NCBI RefSeq assembly: GCF_030817175.1
Contig: NZ_JAUSYY010000001.1
Span: 868,001 to 932,000 of the forward strand
Direction: 5' to 3'
Length of the DNA stretch: 64,000 bases
From: Agromyces ramosus
Lineage (GTDB): Bacteria; Actinomycetota; Actinomycetes; Actinomycetales; Microbacteriaceae
Shown here piece after piece: positions 24,124 through 32,243 of the stretch. The position numbers and the translations under genes are program-made. The notes beneath the pieces are model-generated. The model saw only the letters and a list, made by a program, of their open reading frames with translations. It was not told the origin of the DNA and searched no databases. Position 1 is the first letter of the stretch, and every line of letters begins with the position of its first letter.

Positions 24124-24881
24124 GCGAACGCCTCGATCGCGATGCCGGCGCCCTCGAGCGAACGGCGCACAGCGGTGGCGATGGCCACGGCGCCGGGGGT
24201 GTCGCCGTGCAGGCACAGCGAATCGGGGGCGAGGTCGACGCGGCTGCCGTCGTCGGCGGTGATGCCGCCGGTCTCGGCGAGCTCGAGGGCGCGGTCGGAT
24301 GCCGCGGCGGGATCATCGATCACGGCGCCCGGCTCGCCGCGGGGCACGAGCGACCCGTCGGCGGCGTAGCCGCGATCGACGAAGGCCTCACGCGCGAATC
24401 GGAGGCCCGTGGCATCCGCCGCCCGCTCGAGCGCGCTGGCCGGCAGGCCCAGCAGCGGCAGCATGGGGTCGTAGGCGGCGACCGCCTCGGCGAACGCGTG
24501 CGCCGCCGATTCGTCGACGGCCAGACGGTGGTAGAGGGCGCCGTGCGCCTTCACATGACGCACGCGGGTGCCGGCCCCGCGGGCCGCGCCATCGAGCGCA
24601 CCGAGCTGCACGAGGAGCTCGGCGGCGAGCTCGTCGGGACTCGTGTCGAGCGCACGCCGGCCGAAGCCCGCGAGGTCGCGATAACCGGGATGCGCGCCGA
24701 GCGCCACCCCGTGCCGGGCAGCGAGGCGGGCGCTCGCGAGCATCGTCGCGGGGTCGCCGGCGTGGAAGCCGCACGCGACGTTCGCACTCGAGACCAGGGC
24801 GAACATCGCCTCGTCGTCGCCGAGCCGCCACGCGCCGAACGACTCGCCGAGGTCGCTGTTGAGGTCGATCGCGGGGCGCAT
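24120..24881 (-). CDS. pxpA: 5-oxoprolinase subunit A (LamB/YcsF family)
   Basis: The 253-residue protein has the full LamB/YcsF signature: IDLNSDLGESFGAWRLGDDE, ANVACGFHAGDP, GAHPGYRDLAGFGRR, VKAHGALYHRL and a C-terminal DSLCLHGDTPGA. The conserved Asp/His residues line the metal-like active site of PxpA, which opens the oxoproline ring. ATG 24881 gives the family length of about 250 residues. It heads pxpABC and is divergent from the sugar dehydrogenase gene with only 47 bases between starts. Confidence 0.95.
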   Translation of the reverse strand: MRPAIDLNSDLGESFGAWRLGDDEAMFALVSSANVACGFHAGDPATMLASARLAARHGVALGAHPGYRDLAGFGRRALDTSPDELAAELLVQLGALDGAARGAGTRVRHVKAHGALYHRLAVDESAAHAFAEAVAAYDPMLPLLGLPASALERAADATGLRFAREAFVDRGYAADGSLVPRGEPGAVIDDPAAASDRALELAETGGITADDGSRVDLAPDSLCLHGDTPGAVAIATAVRRSLEGAGIAIEAFA

Positions 24882-24928
24882 CCTCCCATTCTGCCGTTCC
24901 GGCGCGCACACTGGTGTCGGGAGGTCCG

Positions 24929-26110
24929 ATGCGGGAGGCAGGCGGCGCGACGCATCGCGCAATGTCGCGGCACGCGGCATCCGTCGCGCTCCTCTCCGTG
25001 CTCGTGCTCGCCGGCTGCACGACGCCCCTGCCGCTGCCCACCCCGACCCCGCTGCCGACGACGGATGCCGCGCGCACCTCCACCCCTGCGACTCCCACGC
25101 CACCGCCGGCGGTGCTGCAGCCTGCGGGCGCCCCGGCCGTCATCGCGTCGGGTCTCGATGCGCCGTGGTCGATCCTGCGACTGCCCGGCGGCGGCGTGCT
25201 CGTGAGCGAGCGTGACACGGGCGACATCGTGGAAGTGCTCGGCGACGGCTCGCTCCGCGTCGCGGGCACGGTGCCCGGCGTCGCGCCCGGCGGCGAGGGC
25301 GGTCTGCTCGGGCTCGCGTTCCGGCCCGGCGACGGGGCGCAGCCCGACCGCGTCTACGCGTATCACACCGCGGCATCCGACAATCGGATCGTGCGGATGC
25401 CGCTCACGGGCGCTCCCGGCTCGCTCGGCCTCGGTGCGCCGGAACCGGTGCTCACCGGCATCGCCCGAGCCGGCAACCACAACGGCGGGCGCATCGCCTT
25501 CGGTCCCGACGGGTTCCTCTACGCCACCGCGGGTGACGCGGGCAACCGTGATGCCGCACAGGACCCGACCTCGCTCTCGGGCAAGCTCCTGCGGATGACG
25601 CCCGACGGCGCGGCCGCCCCCGGCAACCCCTTCGGCAACCTCGTCTGGTCGCTCGGCCATCGCAACCCTCAGGGCATCGCGTGGGATGCGACCGGGCAGC
25701 TGTGGGCGGCCGAGTTCGGGCAGAACACCTGGGACGAGCTCAACCGCATCGAGCGCGGCGGCAACTACGGCTGGCCGGTCGTCGAGGGTGCCGCCGGCGA
25801 CGCGCGCTTCATCGACCCGGTGCAGCAATGGCGCACCGACGAGGCGAGTCCCAGCGGGCTCGCGATCGTCGGCGACACCCTGTTCCTCGCGGCACTGCGC
25901 GGTGAACGCCTCTGGAGCATCGCTCCCGCCACCTCGGGCGCTCCGATCGCGGTGACCCCGTGGTTCGCGGGCGAGCTCGGCCGGCTCCGTGACGTGACCG
26001 CCGGACCCGATGGCGAGCTGTGGTTCATCGGCAACAACACCGACGGGCGGGGCGCACCGCGCGACGGCGACGACCGGCTGTACCGGGTGCCGCTCGCGCC
26101 GGCCGGGTGA
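24929..26110 (+). CDS. PQQ-dependent sugar dehydrogenase-like lipoprotein
   Basis: The 393-residue product has a lipoprotein signal with lipobox VLAGC (C30), a Thr/Pro-rich spacer to about residue 70, and a six-bladed beta-propeller of the GSDH/soluble glucose dehydrogenase family. Signature segments are GLDAPWSI, GGEGGLLGLAF, AGNHNGGRIAFGPDGFLY, LGHRNPQGIAWD and EFGQNTWDELN. The Arg-Asn of GHRNPQG corresponds to PQQ/substrate contacts in characterised enzymes. ATG 24929 is preceded by GGGAGG; ATG 24962 would give a shorter signal. The enzyme should oxidise aldose sugars outside the membrane, if PQQ is available. Confidence 0.88.
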   Translation: MREAGGATHRAMSRHAASVALLSVLVLAGCTTPLPLPTPTPLPTTDAARTSTPATPTPPPAVLQPAGAPAVIASGLDAPWSILRLPGGGVLVSERDTGDIVEVLGDGSLRVAGTVPGVAPGGEGGLLGLAFRPGDGAQPDRVYAYHTAASDNRIVRMPLTGAPGSLGLGAPEPVLTGIARAGNHNGGRIAFGPDGFLYATAGDAGNRDAAQDPTSLSGKLLRMTPDGAAAPGNPFGNLVWSLGHRNPQGIAWDATGQLWAAEFGQNTWDELNRIERGGNYGWPVVEGAAGDARFIDPVQQWRTDEASPSGLAIVGDTLFLAALRGERLWSIAPATSGAPIAVTPWFAGELGRLRDVTAGPDGELWFIGNNTDGRGAPRDGDDRLYRVPLAPAG

Positions 26111-26161
26111 ACCTCCCGTTCGGGGGTGGCGCGGTCCGCCCACCGTGTGGGCGCGCGGCGC

Positions 26162-26167
26162 TATTCT
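26162..26167 (+). promoter_or_regulatory. -10 element of SprT-like gene, leaderless spacing
   Basis: TATTCT is followed by seven bases and then ATG 26175. No ribosome-binding site fits in that space, so a leaderless mRNA is likely. Confidence 0.55.
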
Positions 26168-26174
26168 CGATCCC

Positions 26175-26672
26175 ATGGCGGATCTCGTTCGCGTGCGGCG
26201 GTGGGCAGAGGCGCTCATCGCACTCCACCTCGACCCCGCCACGTGGTCGTTCGAGTTCGACAACGCGAAGAAGCGCGCGGGGCTCTGCAACTACACCGAA
26301 CGGCGCATCTCGGTGTCGCGGTACCTCGCGGCGAGGTACGACGACGACGAGGTCCACCAGATCCTGCTGCACGAGGTCGCGCACGCGATCGCGGGGCCGC
26401 GCGCCGGACACGGCGCCAAGTGGGCGTCCATCGCGTCGGAGCTCGGGTTCGTCGGCAATCGCACGCACGACGGCGAGGTCGCGCATGAGCTCGCGCCCTG
26501 GGTCGGCCGTTGTCCGGCCGGGCATGAGCACTTCCGCTACCGTGAACCGAGCCGTCCGCTGAGTTGCGGGCTCTGCCGGCGCGGCTTCGACCAGGCGAAC
26601 CTCATCGTGTGGCGCCGGCGCGAGATCACCGCGGCGGTGCGACGACGGGCCGCGAGCGCCGCTGCCGGCTGA
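26175..26672 (+). CDS. SprT-like zinc metalloprotease domain protein
   Basis: The 165-residue protein contains the HExxH zinc-protease motif (LLHEVAHAIAG, H66-E67-x-x-H70) in the SprT-like context, followed by a C-terminal zinc ribbon (CPAGHEHFRY ... CGLC). SprT-like domains resemble the SPRTN/Wss1 proteases that remove DNA-protein crosslinks in eukaryotes; the bacterial role is less clear. The start follows a -10-like TATTCT by seven bases. The neighbours on both sides are unrelated monocistronic genes. Confidence 0.88.
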   Translation: MADLVRVRRWAEALIALHLDPATWSFEFDNAKKRAGLCNYTERRISVSRYLAARYDDDEVHQILLHEVAHAIAGPRAGHGAKWASIASELGFVGNRTHDGEVAHELAPWVGRCPAGHEHFRYREPSRPLSCGLCRRGFDQANLIVWRRREITAAVRRRAASAAAG

Positions 26673-26689
26673 GCTCATCCGTAACCGGC

Positions 26690-26695
26690 TAGGGT
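26690..26695 (+). promoter_or_regulatory. -10 element of CGNR gene, leaderless spacing
   Basis: TAGGGT lies six bases upstream of ATG 26702 and 17 bases after the previous stop. The spacing indicates a leaderless transcript; the -35 is not evident. Confidence 0.5.
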
Positions 26696-26701
26696 GGTTG
26701 C

Positions 26702-27313
26702 ATGCCCGTCTCCACCGTGTCCATCCCCGTCGGACAGTGGTTCGACTCGAACGAGGGCGTTCGCTGGTGGTTCGACTCCGGCTCGTTCGCACTCGACTTC
26801 GCGTACACCGGCACGATCGGCGGGATTCACGCCGAAGACCAGCTGCACACGCCCGACGACCTCACGACGTGGACTCGCGAGCGCTTCCCCGTGCCGGTCG
26901 GCGCCGCTCGTTCGCGTGACCTCTTCGACGCCGTCGCGCTGCGCGACACGATCGCCCGCCTCGCCGTCGGGCGCAGTCTCGGCGAGGAGGCGCGGCCCTC
27001 CGATCTCGATCTCGTGAACCTCTATGCGGCAACCCCCGACATCCCGCCGTCGCTCCCGGGCGGAACCCGGCAGGCGGGCCGGTCGGTGCAGACCGTGTCG
27101 CAGGCGCTCTCCACGATCGCTCGAGACGCCGTCGACCTGTTCTCGGTCTCGAACGCCGACCGCATCCGCACCTGCTCGGGGGGCGACTGCGAGGTGGTCT
27201 ACCTCGACACGTCGCGGGCGGCGAGCCGCCGTTGGTGCTCGATGCAACGCTGCGGCAACCGCGCCAAGGTGCGTGCGCACCGGGCACGCCGGGCGGTGCA
27301 GTCGGCCGCCTGA
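26702..27313 (+). CDS. CGNR zinc-finger protein (ABATE domain)
   Basis: The 203-residue protein has an N-terminal ABATE-type domain (about 1-145; early motif GSFALDFAYTG) and a C-terminal CGNR zinc finger: C-x4-C (CSGGDC), then RRWCSMQRCGNRAKVRAHR. CGNR proteins are presumed transcription regulators of the stress-response type; targets are unknown. It is probably transcribed alone from the promoter at 26690. It converges with the ComB-like gene, 30 bases away. Confidence 0.88.
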   Translation: MPVSTVSIPVGQWFDSNEGVRWWFDSGSFALDFAYTGTIGGIHAEDQLHTPDDLTTWTRERFPVPVGAARSRDLFDAVALRDTIARLAVGRSLGEEARPSDLDLVNLYAATPDIPPSLPGGTRQAGRSVQTVSQALSTIARDAVDLFSVSNADRIRTCSGGDCEVVYLDTSRAASRRWCSMQRCGNRAKVRAHRARRAVQSAA

Positions 27314-27343
27314 ACACGCGCCGTCGGCAGCGCCACGGGCAGG

Positions 27344-27940
27344 TCAGCTGACGGATGCCCCGCGCACCTGCGACGCGGTGCGCACGACCCGGGCTTCGCC
27401 GCTCGAATCGAGCGATGCGGCCGCGTGCAACTCGCCCGTTCCGACGCCGGCCGCGGCCGCCGCACGGCCCGACGCCGACGCCGACGTGAGATGGCGCACC
27501 GCCCGCCGCAGGCCGCCGAACGCCGCAGCAGCGACCGCCGCCTCGGGTGAGGTGTCGTCGATGCCGAGCGCGGCGAGCGCGTCGATCACGGCGCCGGCAC
27601 CGAGCAGGTCGTCGGCTGCGAACCCGGCATCGGCGTCGCCGGCGGCGAGGATCGCGAGGTAGGCACGGCGGCCGAGGCGCTCCTGCTCGGCGAGGATCCA
27701 GCGGGCGGTCGCGGTCGCGTCGACGAGACCCGCGACGAGCACCGCGGCATCGGCGGGCACGCGTTCGAACAGGCCCGTGGGAAGACCCGTCGCCGCGGCA
27801 TCCGGAATCGCGGCATCGCGAATGACGTCGACCCACACCACGACATCGGCGCCGCCCGCGATGCGGGCCGCCCCGCGCACTCCCCAGTCGAAACGCACCT
27901 GGTACTTGGATTGGCCGAACGCCTCGCTCGATTCACTCAC
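27344..27940 (-). CDS. 2-phosphosulfolactate phosphatase (ComB)-like protein
   Basis: The 198-residue protein has ComB family features: YQVRFDWGVRGA at the start, VVVWVDVIR (about residue 35) and DDLLGAGAVIDALAAL (about 117-132). ComB removes phosphate from phosphosulfolactate in coenzyme M synthesis in archaea; actinobacterial homologues have no such pathway and their substrate is unknown. The VDVLRATT motif is altered to VDVIRDAA here, and the protein is shorter than usual, so activity is uncertain. GTG 27940 (VSESSEAFGQSKY) is the assigned start. It begins 24 bases after the stop of the ABC permease gene and may be the last gene of that operon. Confidence 0.65.
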   Translation of the reverse strand: MSESSEAFGQSKYQVRFDWGVRGAARIAGGADVVVWVDVIRDAAIPDAAATGLPTGLFERVPADAAVLVAGLVDATATARWILAEQERLGRRAYLAILAAGDADAGFAADDLLGAGAVIDALAALGIDDTSPEAAVAAAAFGGLRRAVRHLTSASASGRAAAAAGVGTGELHAAASLDSSGEARVVRTASQVRGASVS

Positions 27941-27963
27941 CGCAGCAGAGTATCCGCTCGTCG

Positions 27964-28863
27964 CTACTTGCTCATGCCCGCGGTCAGCCCCGAGACGATC
28001 TGTTTCGTCGCGATGAGGAAGAGCACCACGAGCGGGATCGTCGCGAGGGTCAGCCCCGCGAAGAGGGTCGCCCAGTCGGTCTGGTACTCGCCGAAGAACC
28101 GGGTGATGCCGACGGGCAGCGTGTACGCGTCCTGGTCGCGGATGAGGATCAGCGGGTAGAAGAAGTCGTTCCAGACCGGCACGAAGCGGAACACGATGAC
28201 CGTGGCGATCGCGGGCTTCACGAGTGGCAGGTGCACACGCCAGAACGTCGCGAACGGGCCGGCACCGTCGAGGCGGGCGGCCTCGTCGAGCTCGATCGGC
28301 AGCTGGCGGAAGAAGCTCGCGAGCACGAACGTCGAGAACGGGATGCCGAGCGCACCGTAGACGAGGATCAGGCTCCAGAGGTTGCTCACCATGCCGAGGC
28401 TGTCGAGCAGGAAGAACAGCGGCAGGATCGCGAGGAACACCGGCAGCATGAGCCCCGAGAGGAACGTCGCCTCGAGCACGCCGAACAGCTTCGACCTCGT
28501 GCGGGCGAACGCGTAGGCGGCGAGCAGTGACACCGCGGTCGAGAGCAGCACCGAGGCGACCGTCACGAAGATCGAGTTGAAGAAGTACGTGTCGAACGAC
28601 GCCGTGATCCAGGCCTTCTGGTAGCTCGCGAAGTTCGGCGGCAGCGGAAGGCCGATCGGGTTCTGCGCCATGTCCTGCGTGGTGCGCAGCGAGTTCGACA
28701 CCATGAGCAGCAGCGGCGAGATCGAGATGACCGCGTAGATCCAGAGGAACGTCGATGAGGCGACGCCGCCGAACGTGACGGGCTTGCGACGACGAGAGTC
28801 GCGGCCCGGCGCGGGATGCCTCGGGCCCGTGTCGACGGCCGGAGGAGAGGTGAGCACGGTCAT
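27964..28863 (-). CDS. carbohydrate ABC transporter permease (MalG-like)
   Basis: The 299-residue protein has six predicted membrane helices and the permease EAA loop (LPIELDEAARLDGAGPFATF) that docks to the ATPase. It is of the CUT1 MalG type. Its ATG (28863) shares one base with the stop of the first permease (TGATG). Together with the permease and lipoprotein encoded upstream it forms an importer that lies directly after murQ, so the substrate is probably MurNAc, GlcNAc-MurNAc or a muropeptide. No ATPase gene is present; a shared MsmX-like ATPase elsewhere is expected. Confidence 0.92.
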   Translation of the reverse strand: MTVLTSPPAVDTGPRHPAPGRDSRRRKPVTFGGVASSTFLWIYAVISISPLLLMVSNSLRTTQDMAQNPIGLPLPPNFASYQKAWITASFDTYFFNSIFVTVASVLLSTAVSLLAAYAFARTRSKLFGVLEATFLSGLMLPVFLAILPLFFLLDSLGMVSNLWSLILVYGALGIPFSTFVLASFFRQLPIELDEAARLDGAGPFATFWRVHLPLVKPAIATVIVFRFVPVWNDFFYPLILIRDQDAYTLPVGITRFFGEYQTDWATLFAGLTLATIPLVVLFLIATKQIVSGLTAGMSK

Positions 28864-29804
28864 CAGTAGAGCCGCCGTTCCGCACGTCGCATCAGCCAGG
28901 TGATGAGCATCGAGACTCCGAAGATGAAGAGGAAGAGGAGGGTCGCGATCGCCGAGGAGGTGCCGATCGCGTTGGAGGAGCCCGACTCGAACGCCGTGCG
29001 ATAGAAGAGGAGGCTCAGCACGTCGGTCGCGCCGGCCGGACTGCCTTGGGAGCCGCCGAGGGCGTACGGGATCGGGAACGCCTCCATGGCGCCGATGAAC
29101 GTGAGCACGCTCACCGTGCCGATCGCGGGCACGAGCATCGGCAGCGTGATGGAGCGGAAGCGCTGCCAGGGCCCGGCGCCGTCGAGCGAGGCAGCCTCGT
29201 CGATCTCCTCGGGGATGCCGCCGAGCGCCGCTCCGTAGAGCAGCACCGGGAAGCCGATCCACTGCCAGGCGGTGACGATCACGACGACCCAGATCGCCGT
29301 CGCGGGGTCGCCGAGCCACGGCTTCGCGAGATCGCCGAGGCCGATCGCCCGCAGCACCGAGTTCACCGGGCCGAAGAGCGGCGACAGCATGAGCGACCAC
29401 AGGTAGCCGACCACGAGAGGTGAGACGAGGTAGGGCAGCGTGTACATCGTCTGGAAGAAGCGCTTGAAGCGCGACATCCGGTGCAGGAGCGTCGCGAGCC
29501 CGAGGCCGACCGTGTTCTGGAAGAACATCGCACCGGCGAACAGCAGCAGGTTGTGGAGGAAGGCGTTCGGGATGTCGGTGCTGAACGGCAGCTCGGTGAA
29601 CAGCGCGACGTAGTTCTCGATGCCGGTGAAGCCGCCGCGAACGATGCCCGTCCATCCGAAGAAGGAGTAGCTGAGCGCCGTGAGCAGCGGATACAGGATG
29701 AAGACGGCGAACAGCACGAGGGCCGGGAGGACGAAGACCATGCCCGCCCGTCGCGACAGGGCGATGCCCGTGCGCGTGGTGCGGCGTGAGGTGATGGCGG
29801 ACAT
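28863..29804 (-). CDS. carbohydrate ABC transporter permease (MalF-like)
   Basis: The 313-residue protein has six membrane helices and the EAA motif IPEEIDEAASLDGAGPWQRF. It is the MalF-type partner of the permease encoded next. ATG 29804 (MSAITSRRTTRTG) follows the solute-binding lipoprotein gene by 22 bases. The overlap with the next gene, and the ATGA link between murQ and the lipoprotein, place the whole set in one operon. Confidence 0.92.
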   Translation of the reverse strand: MSAITSRRTTRTGIALSRRAGMVFVLPALVLFAVFILYPLLTALSYSFFGWTGIVRGGFTGIENYVALFTELPFSTDIPNAFLHNLLLFAGAMFFQNTVGLGLATLLHRMSRFKRFFQTMYTLPYLVSPLVVGYLWSLMLSPLFGPVNSVLRAIGLGDLAKPWLGDPATAIWVVVIVTAWQWIGFPVLLYGAALGGIPEEIDEAASLDGAGPWQRFRSITLPMLVPAIGTVSVLTFIGAMEAFPIPYALGGSQGSPAGATDVLSLLFYRTAFESGSSNAIGTSSAIATLLFLFIFGVSMLITWLMRRAERRLY

Positions 29805-29826
29805 GGTCCTCGTTCCTTCTACTCGG

Positions 29827-31113
29827 TCACTCGCCCGGGACGAACCACTGCGAGACGCCCGCCTGCAGGGCGCCGGCGACGCCGGCCGGGTCGGTCTGGC
29901 CGAGGAACATCTTCTGCACCTGCTCGCCGAGCACCGCGGTTCCCTGTGGCTCGCCGTAGCGGAAGTCCACGAGGAGCAGGTAGGGCGCCTGGCCGTCCTG
30001 GTAGTTGTCCCATGCCTCCTTCATGACCTCGTCGGAGTACTCCACGCCCGGGATCGCCGAGAACTGGTTGAGCTCGTCGGCGACGAGCTGGCCGAACTCG
30101 GGCGTCGCGAGCCAGTTGAGCAGCTCGAACGCGGCGTCCTTGTTCTCCGACTTCGAGTTCACGGCGAAGTTGCCGTCGGCGTAGGCGGGGCTCACGGGCG
30201 TCTCCGAGACGGCGTTCGGCGGCAGCGGCACCTGGTAGGAGCCGAGCTCCAGCTCGGGCGCCTGGGTGCGGAATGTCGCGATCTCGAACGAGCCGCCCGG
30301 GAACTGCGCCGCCTGCCCCGAGGTGAACTGGATCTGGCTGTCGGTGTAGCTCACGCCGACGACGTCGGGGGTGAGGTACTTCTGCATGTCCGCGACGATC
30401 TGCAGGGACTCGACGTAGTCGGGGTCTTCGAAGGTCGCCGAGCCATCGAGGATCTTCTCCTCGAAGGCGCTGCCGCCGTAGCGGGTGGAGCCGAAGATGT
30501 CCGAGAAGATCGGCAGCATCCAGGCATCCTTGGCGCCGAGGGCCATCGGCGTGACGCCCGCCGCGAGGAGGTCTTCGTTGAGCTCGATGAAGTCGTCCCA
30601 CGTCTTCGGCACTTCGAGGTCGTGCTCCTCGAAGATGGCCTTGTTGTAGAAGACCTGCAGGGTCTGCGTCGCGAGCGGCACGGCGTAGAGCTTGCCGTCG
30701 GACTTGCCCTTCGCCCCGGCGAGCACGCTGGGGGCGATCTCGTCGACGCCGTCGACCTTGCCGTCGATGGGCTCGAGCTGGCCGGCCTCGATGTTCGGCT
30801 GCAGCTGGCCGTAGGCGCGCACCATCGGCACGTCGGGGCCATCGGAGCCGGCGAGCCCGGTCGTCAGGATCTGGTTGTACTCGGTGTTCTGGAACGCCTC
30901 GAACTCGACGGTGATGCCCGGGTGCGCCTCCTCGAACACGTCGAAGATCGAGTTGTACGCCTCGACGTCTTCGGTTCGCCACGACCAGACCTTGAGGGTC
31001 ACCTCTTCGTCGCTCGTCTGGGATCCGCCGCTCGGCGCACTCGGTGCGCAGGCGCTCAGCACGAGCGCGGAGCCGAGGGCGGCCGCCGCGATCGTGAGTG
31101 TACGTCGCCTCAT
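29827..31113 (-). CDS. ABC transporter solute-binding lipoprotein (CUT1 sugar type)
   Basis: The 428-residue product begins MRRRTLTIAAAALGSALVLSAC with the lipobox cysteine at residue 22, followed by a Ser/Gly spacer and a CUT1-type sugar-binding protein (segments EEVTLKVWSWRTEDVEAYN, FEEAHPGITVEFEAF, LYAVPLATQTLQVFYNK). It should capture the sugar at the cell surface for the two permeases. Its ATG overlaps the murQ stop (ATGA), direct evidence that import and MurNAc-6-phosphate cleavage are co-expressed. Confidence 0.93.
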   Translation of the reverse strand: MRRRTLTIAAAALGSALVLSACAPSAPSGGSQTSDEEVTLKVWSWRTEDVEAYNSIFDVFEEAHPGITVEFEAFQNTEYNQILTTGLAGSDGPDVPMVRAYGQLQPNIEAGQLEPIDGKVDGVDEIAPSVLAGAKGKSDGKLYAVPLATQTLQVFYNKAIFEEHDLEVPKTWDDFIELNEDLLAAGVTPMALGAKDAWMLPIFSDIFGSTRYGGSAFEEKILDGSATFEDPDYVESLQIVADMQKYLTPDVVGVSYTDSQIQFTSGQAAQFPGGSFEIATFRTQAPELELGSYQVPLPPNAVSETPVSPAYADGNFAVNSKSENKDAAFELLNWLATPEFGQLVADELNQFSAIPGVEYSDEVMKEAWDNYQDGQAPYLLLVDFRYGEPQGTAVLGEQVQKMFLGQTDPAGVAGALQAGVSQWFVPGE

Positions 31114-32117
31114 GTGTGTACTCCTTCGATGTGGGTGGTGGGGGTGGTGCCGGTGGGGGTGGTACCGGTGGTCCTGCCGTGATTCGTACCCAGCGCGGCG
31201 AGGGCGGCGCGTACCGAGGCGTCGTGAGCTGCGAGGGTGGCCCTGGCCTCGGATGCCGCGACGCCCGCGAGTCTCGCGACGAGCGCGGTCTTCAGGTCGC
31301 CGTCGGCATCGAGCAGCAGCTCGCGCGCCTCGTCGGGCTCCGCGCCGGTGGCGTCGGACAGGATGCGAACGGTGCGCCGGCGCAGCTTGTCGTTCGTGGC
31401 CACGACCGAGACCATGAGGTTGGACCAGGTGCGCCCGAGTGCGACCATCAGGGCGGTCGAGAAGCCGTTGAGCACGAGCTTCTGCGCCGTGGCGGCCTTG
31501 AGCCGCGTCGAGCCGGTGATCACCTCGGCCCCGGTCTCGAGCACGATGTTGCGGTCGACGTCAGGGCCGAAGGCCGAGTCGGGGTTGCACGAGACGAGGG
31601 CCGTGTAGGCGCCCGCCTCGCGTGCGGCGGCGAGCGCGCCGCCCACGTAGGGGGTGTTGCCGGATGCCGCGAGCGCGATGACGAGGTCGCGACCGGTGAC
31701 GCCTGCTGCGGCGGCGCGGCCGGCCTCGATCGAGTCCTCCGCATCTTCGACCGCACGCACGAGGGCGGTCTCGCCTCCCGCGAGGTGCGCCACGACGACG
31801 CCTTCGTCGAGGTTGAAGGTGGGCAGGAGCTCGGCGGCGTCGAGCACGCCGAGACGGCCGGACGTGCCGGCGCCGAAGTAGTGCACCGAGCCGCCGTCGC
31901 GGACACGCCGGGTGGCGTGCTCGACGAGGTCGGCGAGTTCGGGCAGCACGCGGGCGACGGCGTCGACGGCGAGCCGGTCATGCACGTTCAGGAGTCGGAG
32001 GAGCTCTTCGGTCGTCGCGCCGTCGATGCCGATCGATGCGTCGAGTCGCTGCTCGGTCGGGGAGTTGTCGACCCCGTCGCGCGTCACACCATCGGCGTGG
32101 GAGGAGGAGAGAGCCAT
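31110..32117 (-). CDS. murQ: N-acetylmuramic acid 6-phosphate etherase
   Basis: The 335-residue protein is a MurQ etherase, a SIS-domain enzyme that splits MurNAc-6-phosphate into GlcNAc-6-phosphate and D-lactate. Signatures are VHYFGAGTSGRLGVLDAAEL (with the catalytic-region Glu), GRDLVIALAASGNTPYV and EVITGSTRLKAATAQKLVLN. ATG 32117 (MALSSSHADG) is chosen for family length; AAAGGA lies about 12 bases upstream. The C-terminal 25 residues are Thr/Gly/Pro-rich. The gene heads the operon that continues with the sugar importer and is divergent from the amiE-like and rpiR-like genes. Confidence 0.95.
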   Translation of the reverse strand: MALSSSHADGVTRDGVDNSPTEQRLDASIGIDGATTEELLRLLNVHDRLAVDAVARVLPELADLVEHATRRVRDGGSVHYFGAGTSGRLGVLDAAELLPTFNLDEGVVVAHLAGGETALVRAVEDAEDSIEAGRAAAAGVTGRDLVIALAASGNTPYVGGALAAAREAGAYTALVSCNPDSAFGPDVDRNIVLETGAEVITGSTRLKAATAQKLVLNGFSTALMVALGRTWSNLMVSVVATNDKLRRRTVRILSDATGAEPDEARELLLDADGDLKTALVARLAGVAASEARATLAAHDASVRAALAALGTNHGRTTGTTPTGTTPTTHIEGVHT

Positions 32118-32156
32118 GGAGCGAGGGGTCCTTTGCAGCCTTCGATGAAGCGTGTT

Positions 32157-32211
32157 TCGACAGTATGAACAAAAATGTCGCATTATGGAAGATAGTTGGG
32201 GATTTTTTCCA
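32157..32211. promoter_or_regulatory. murQ/amiE divergent promoter and candidate MurR operator
   Basis: For the plus-strand gene, TCGACA (32157-32162) and CATTAT (32181-32186) are 18 bases apart. On the minus strand CATACT with an upstream TTCCAT may serve murQ. Overlapping both, TGGAAGATA (32186-32194) and TTTCCA (32206-32211) give half-sites like those of the GHL10 operator at 22581. The region is unusually A+T-rich for this window. RpiR/MurR regulators typically bind such palindromes in the divergent gap; binding here is inferred. Confidence 0.6.
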
Positions 32212-32243
32212 GCGGTGACCGATCCCTGACGGGAGGGAACCGA

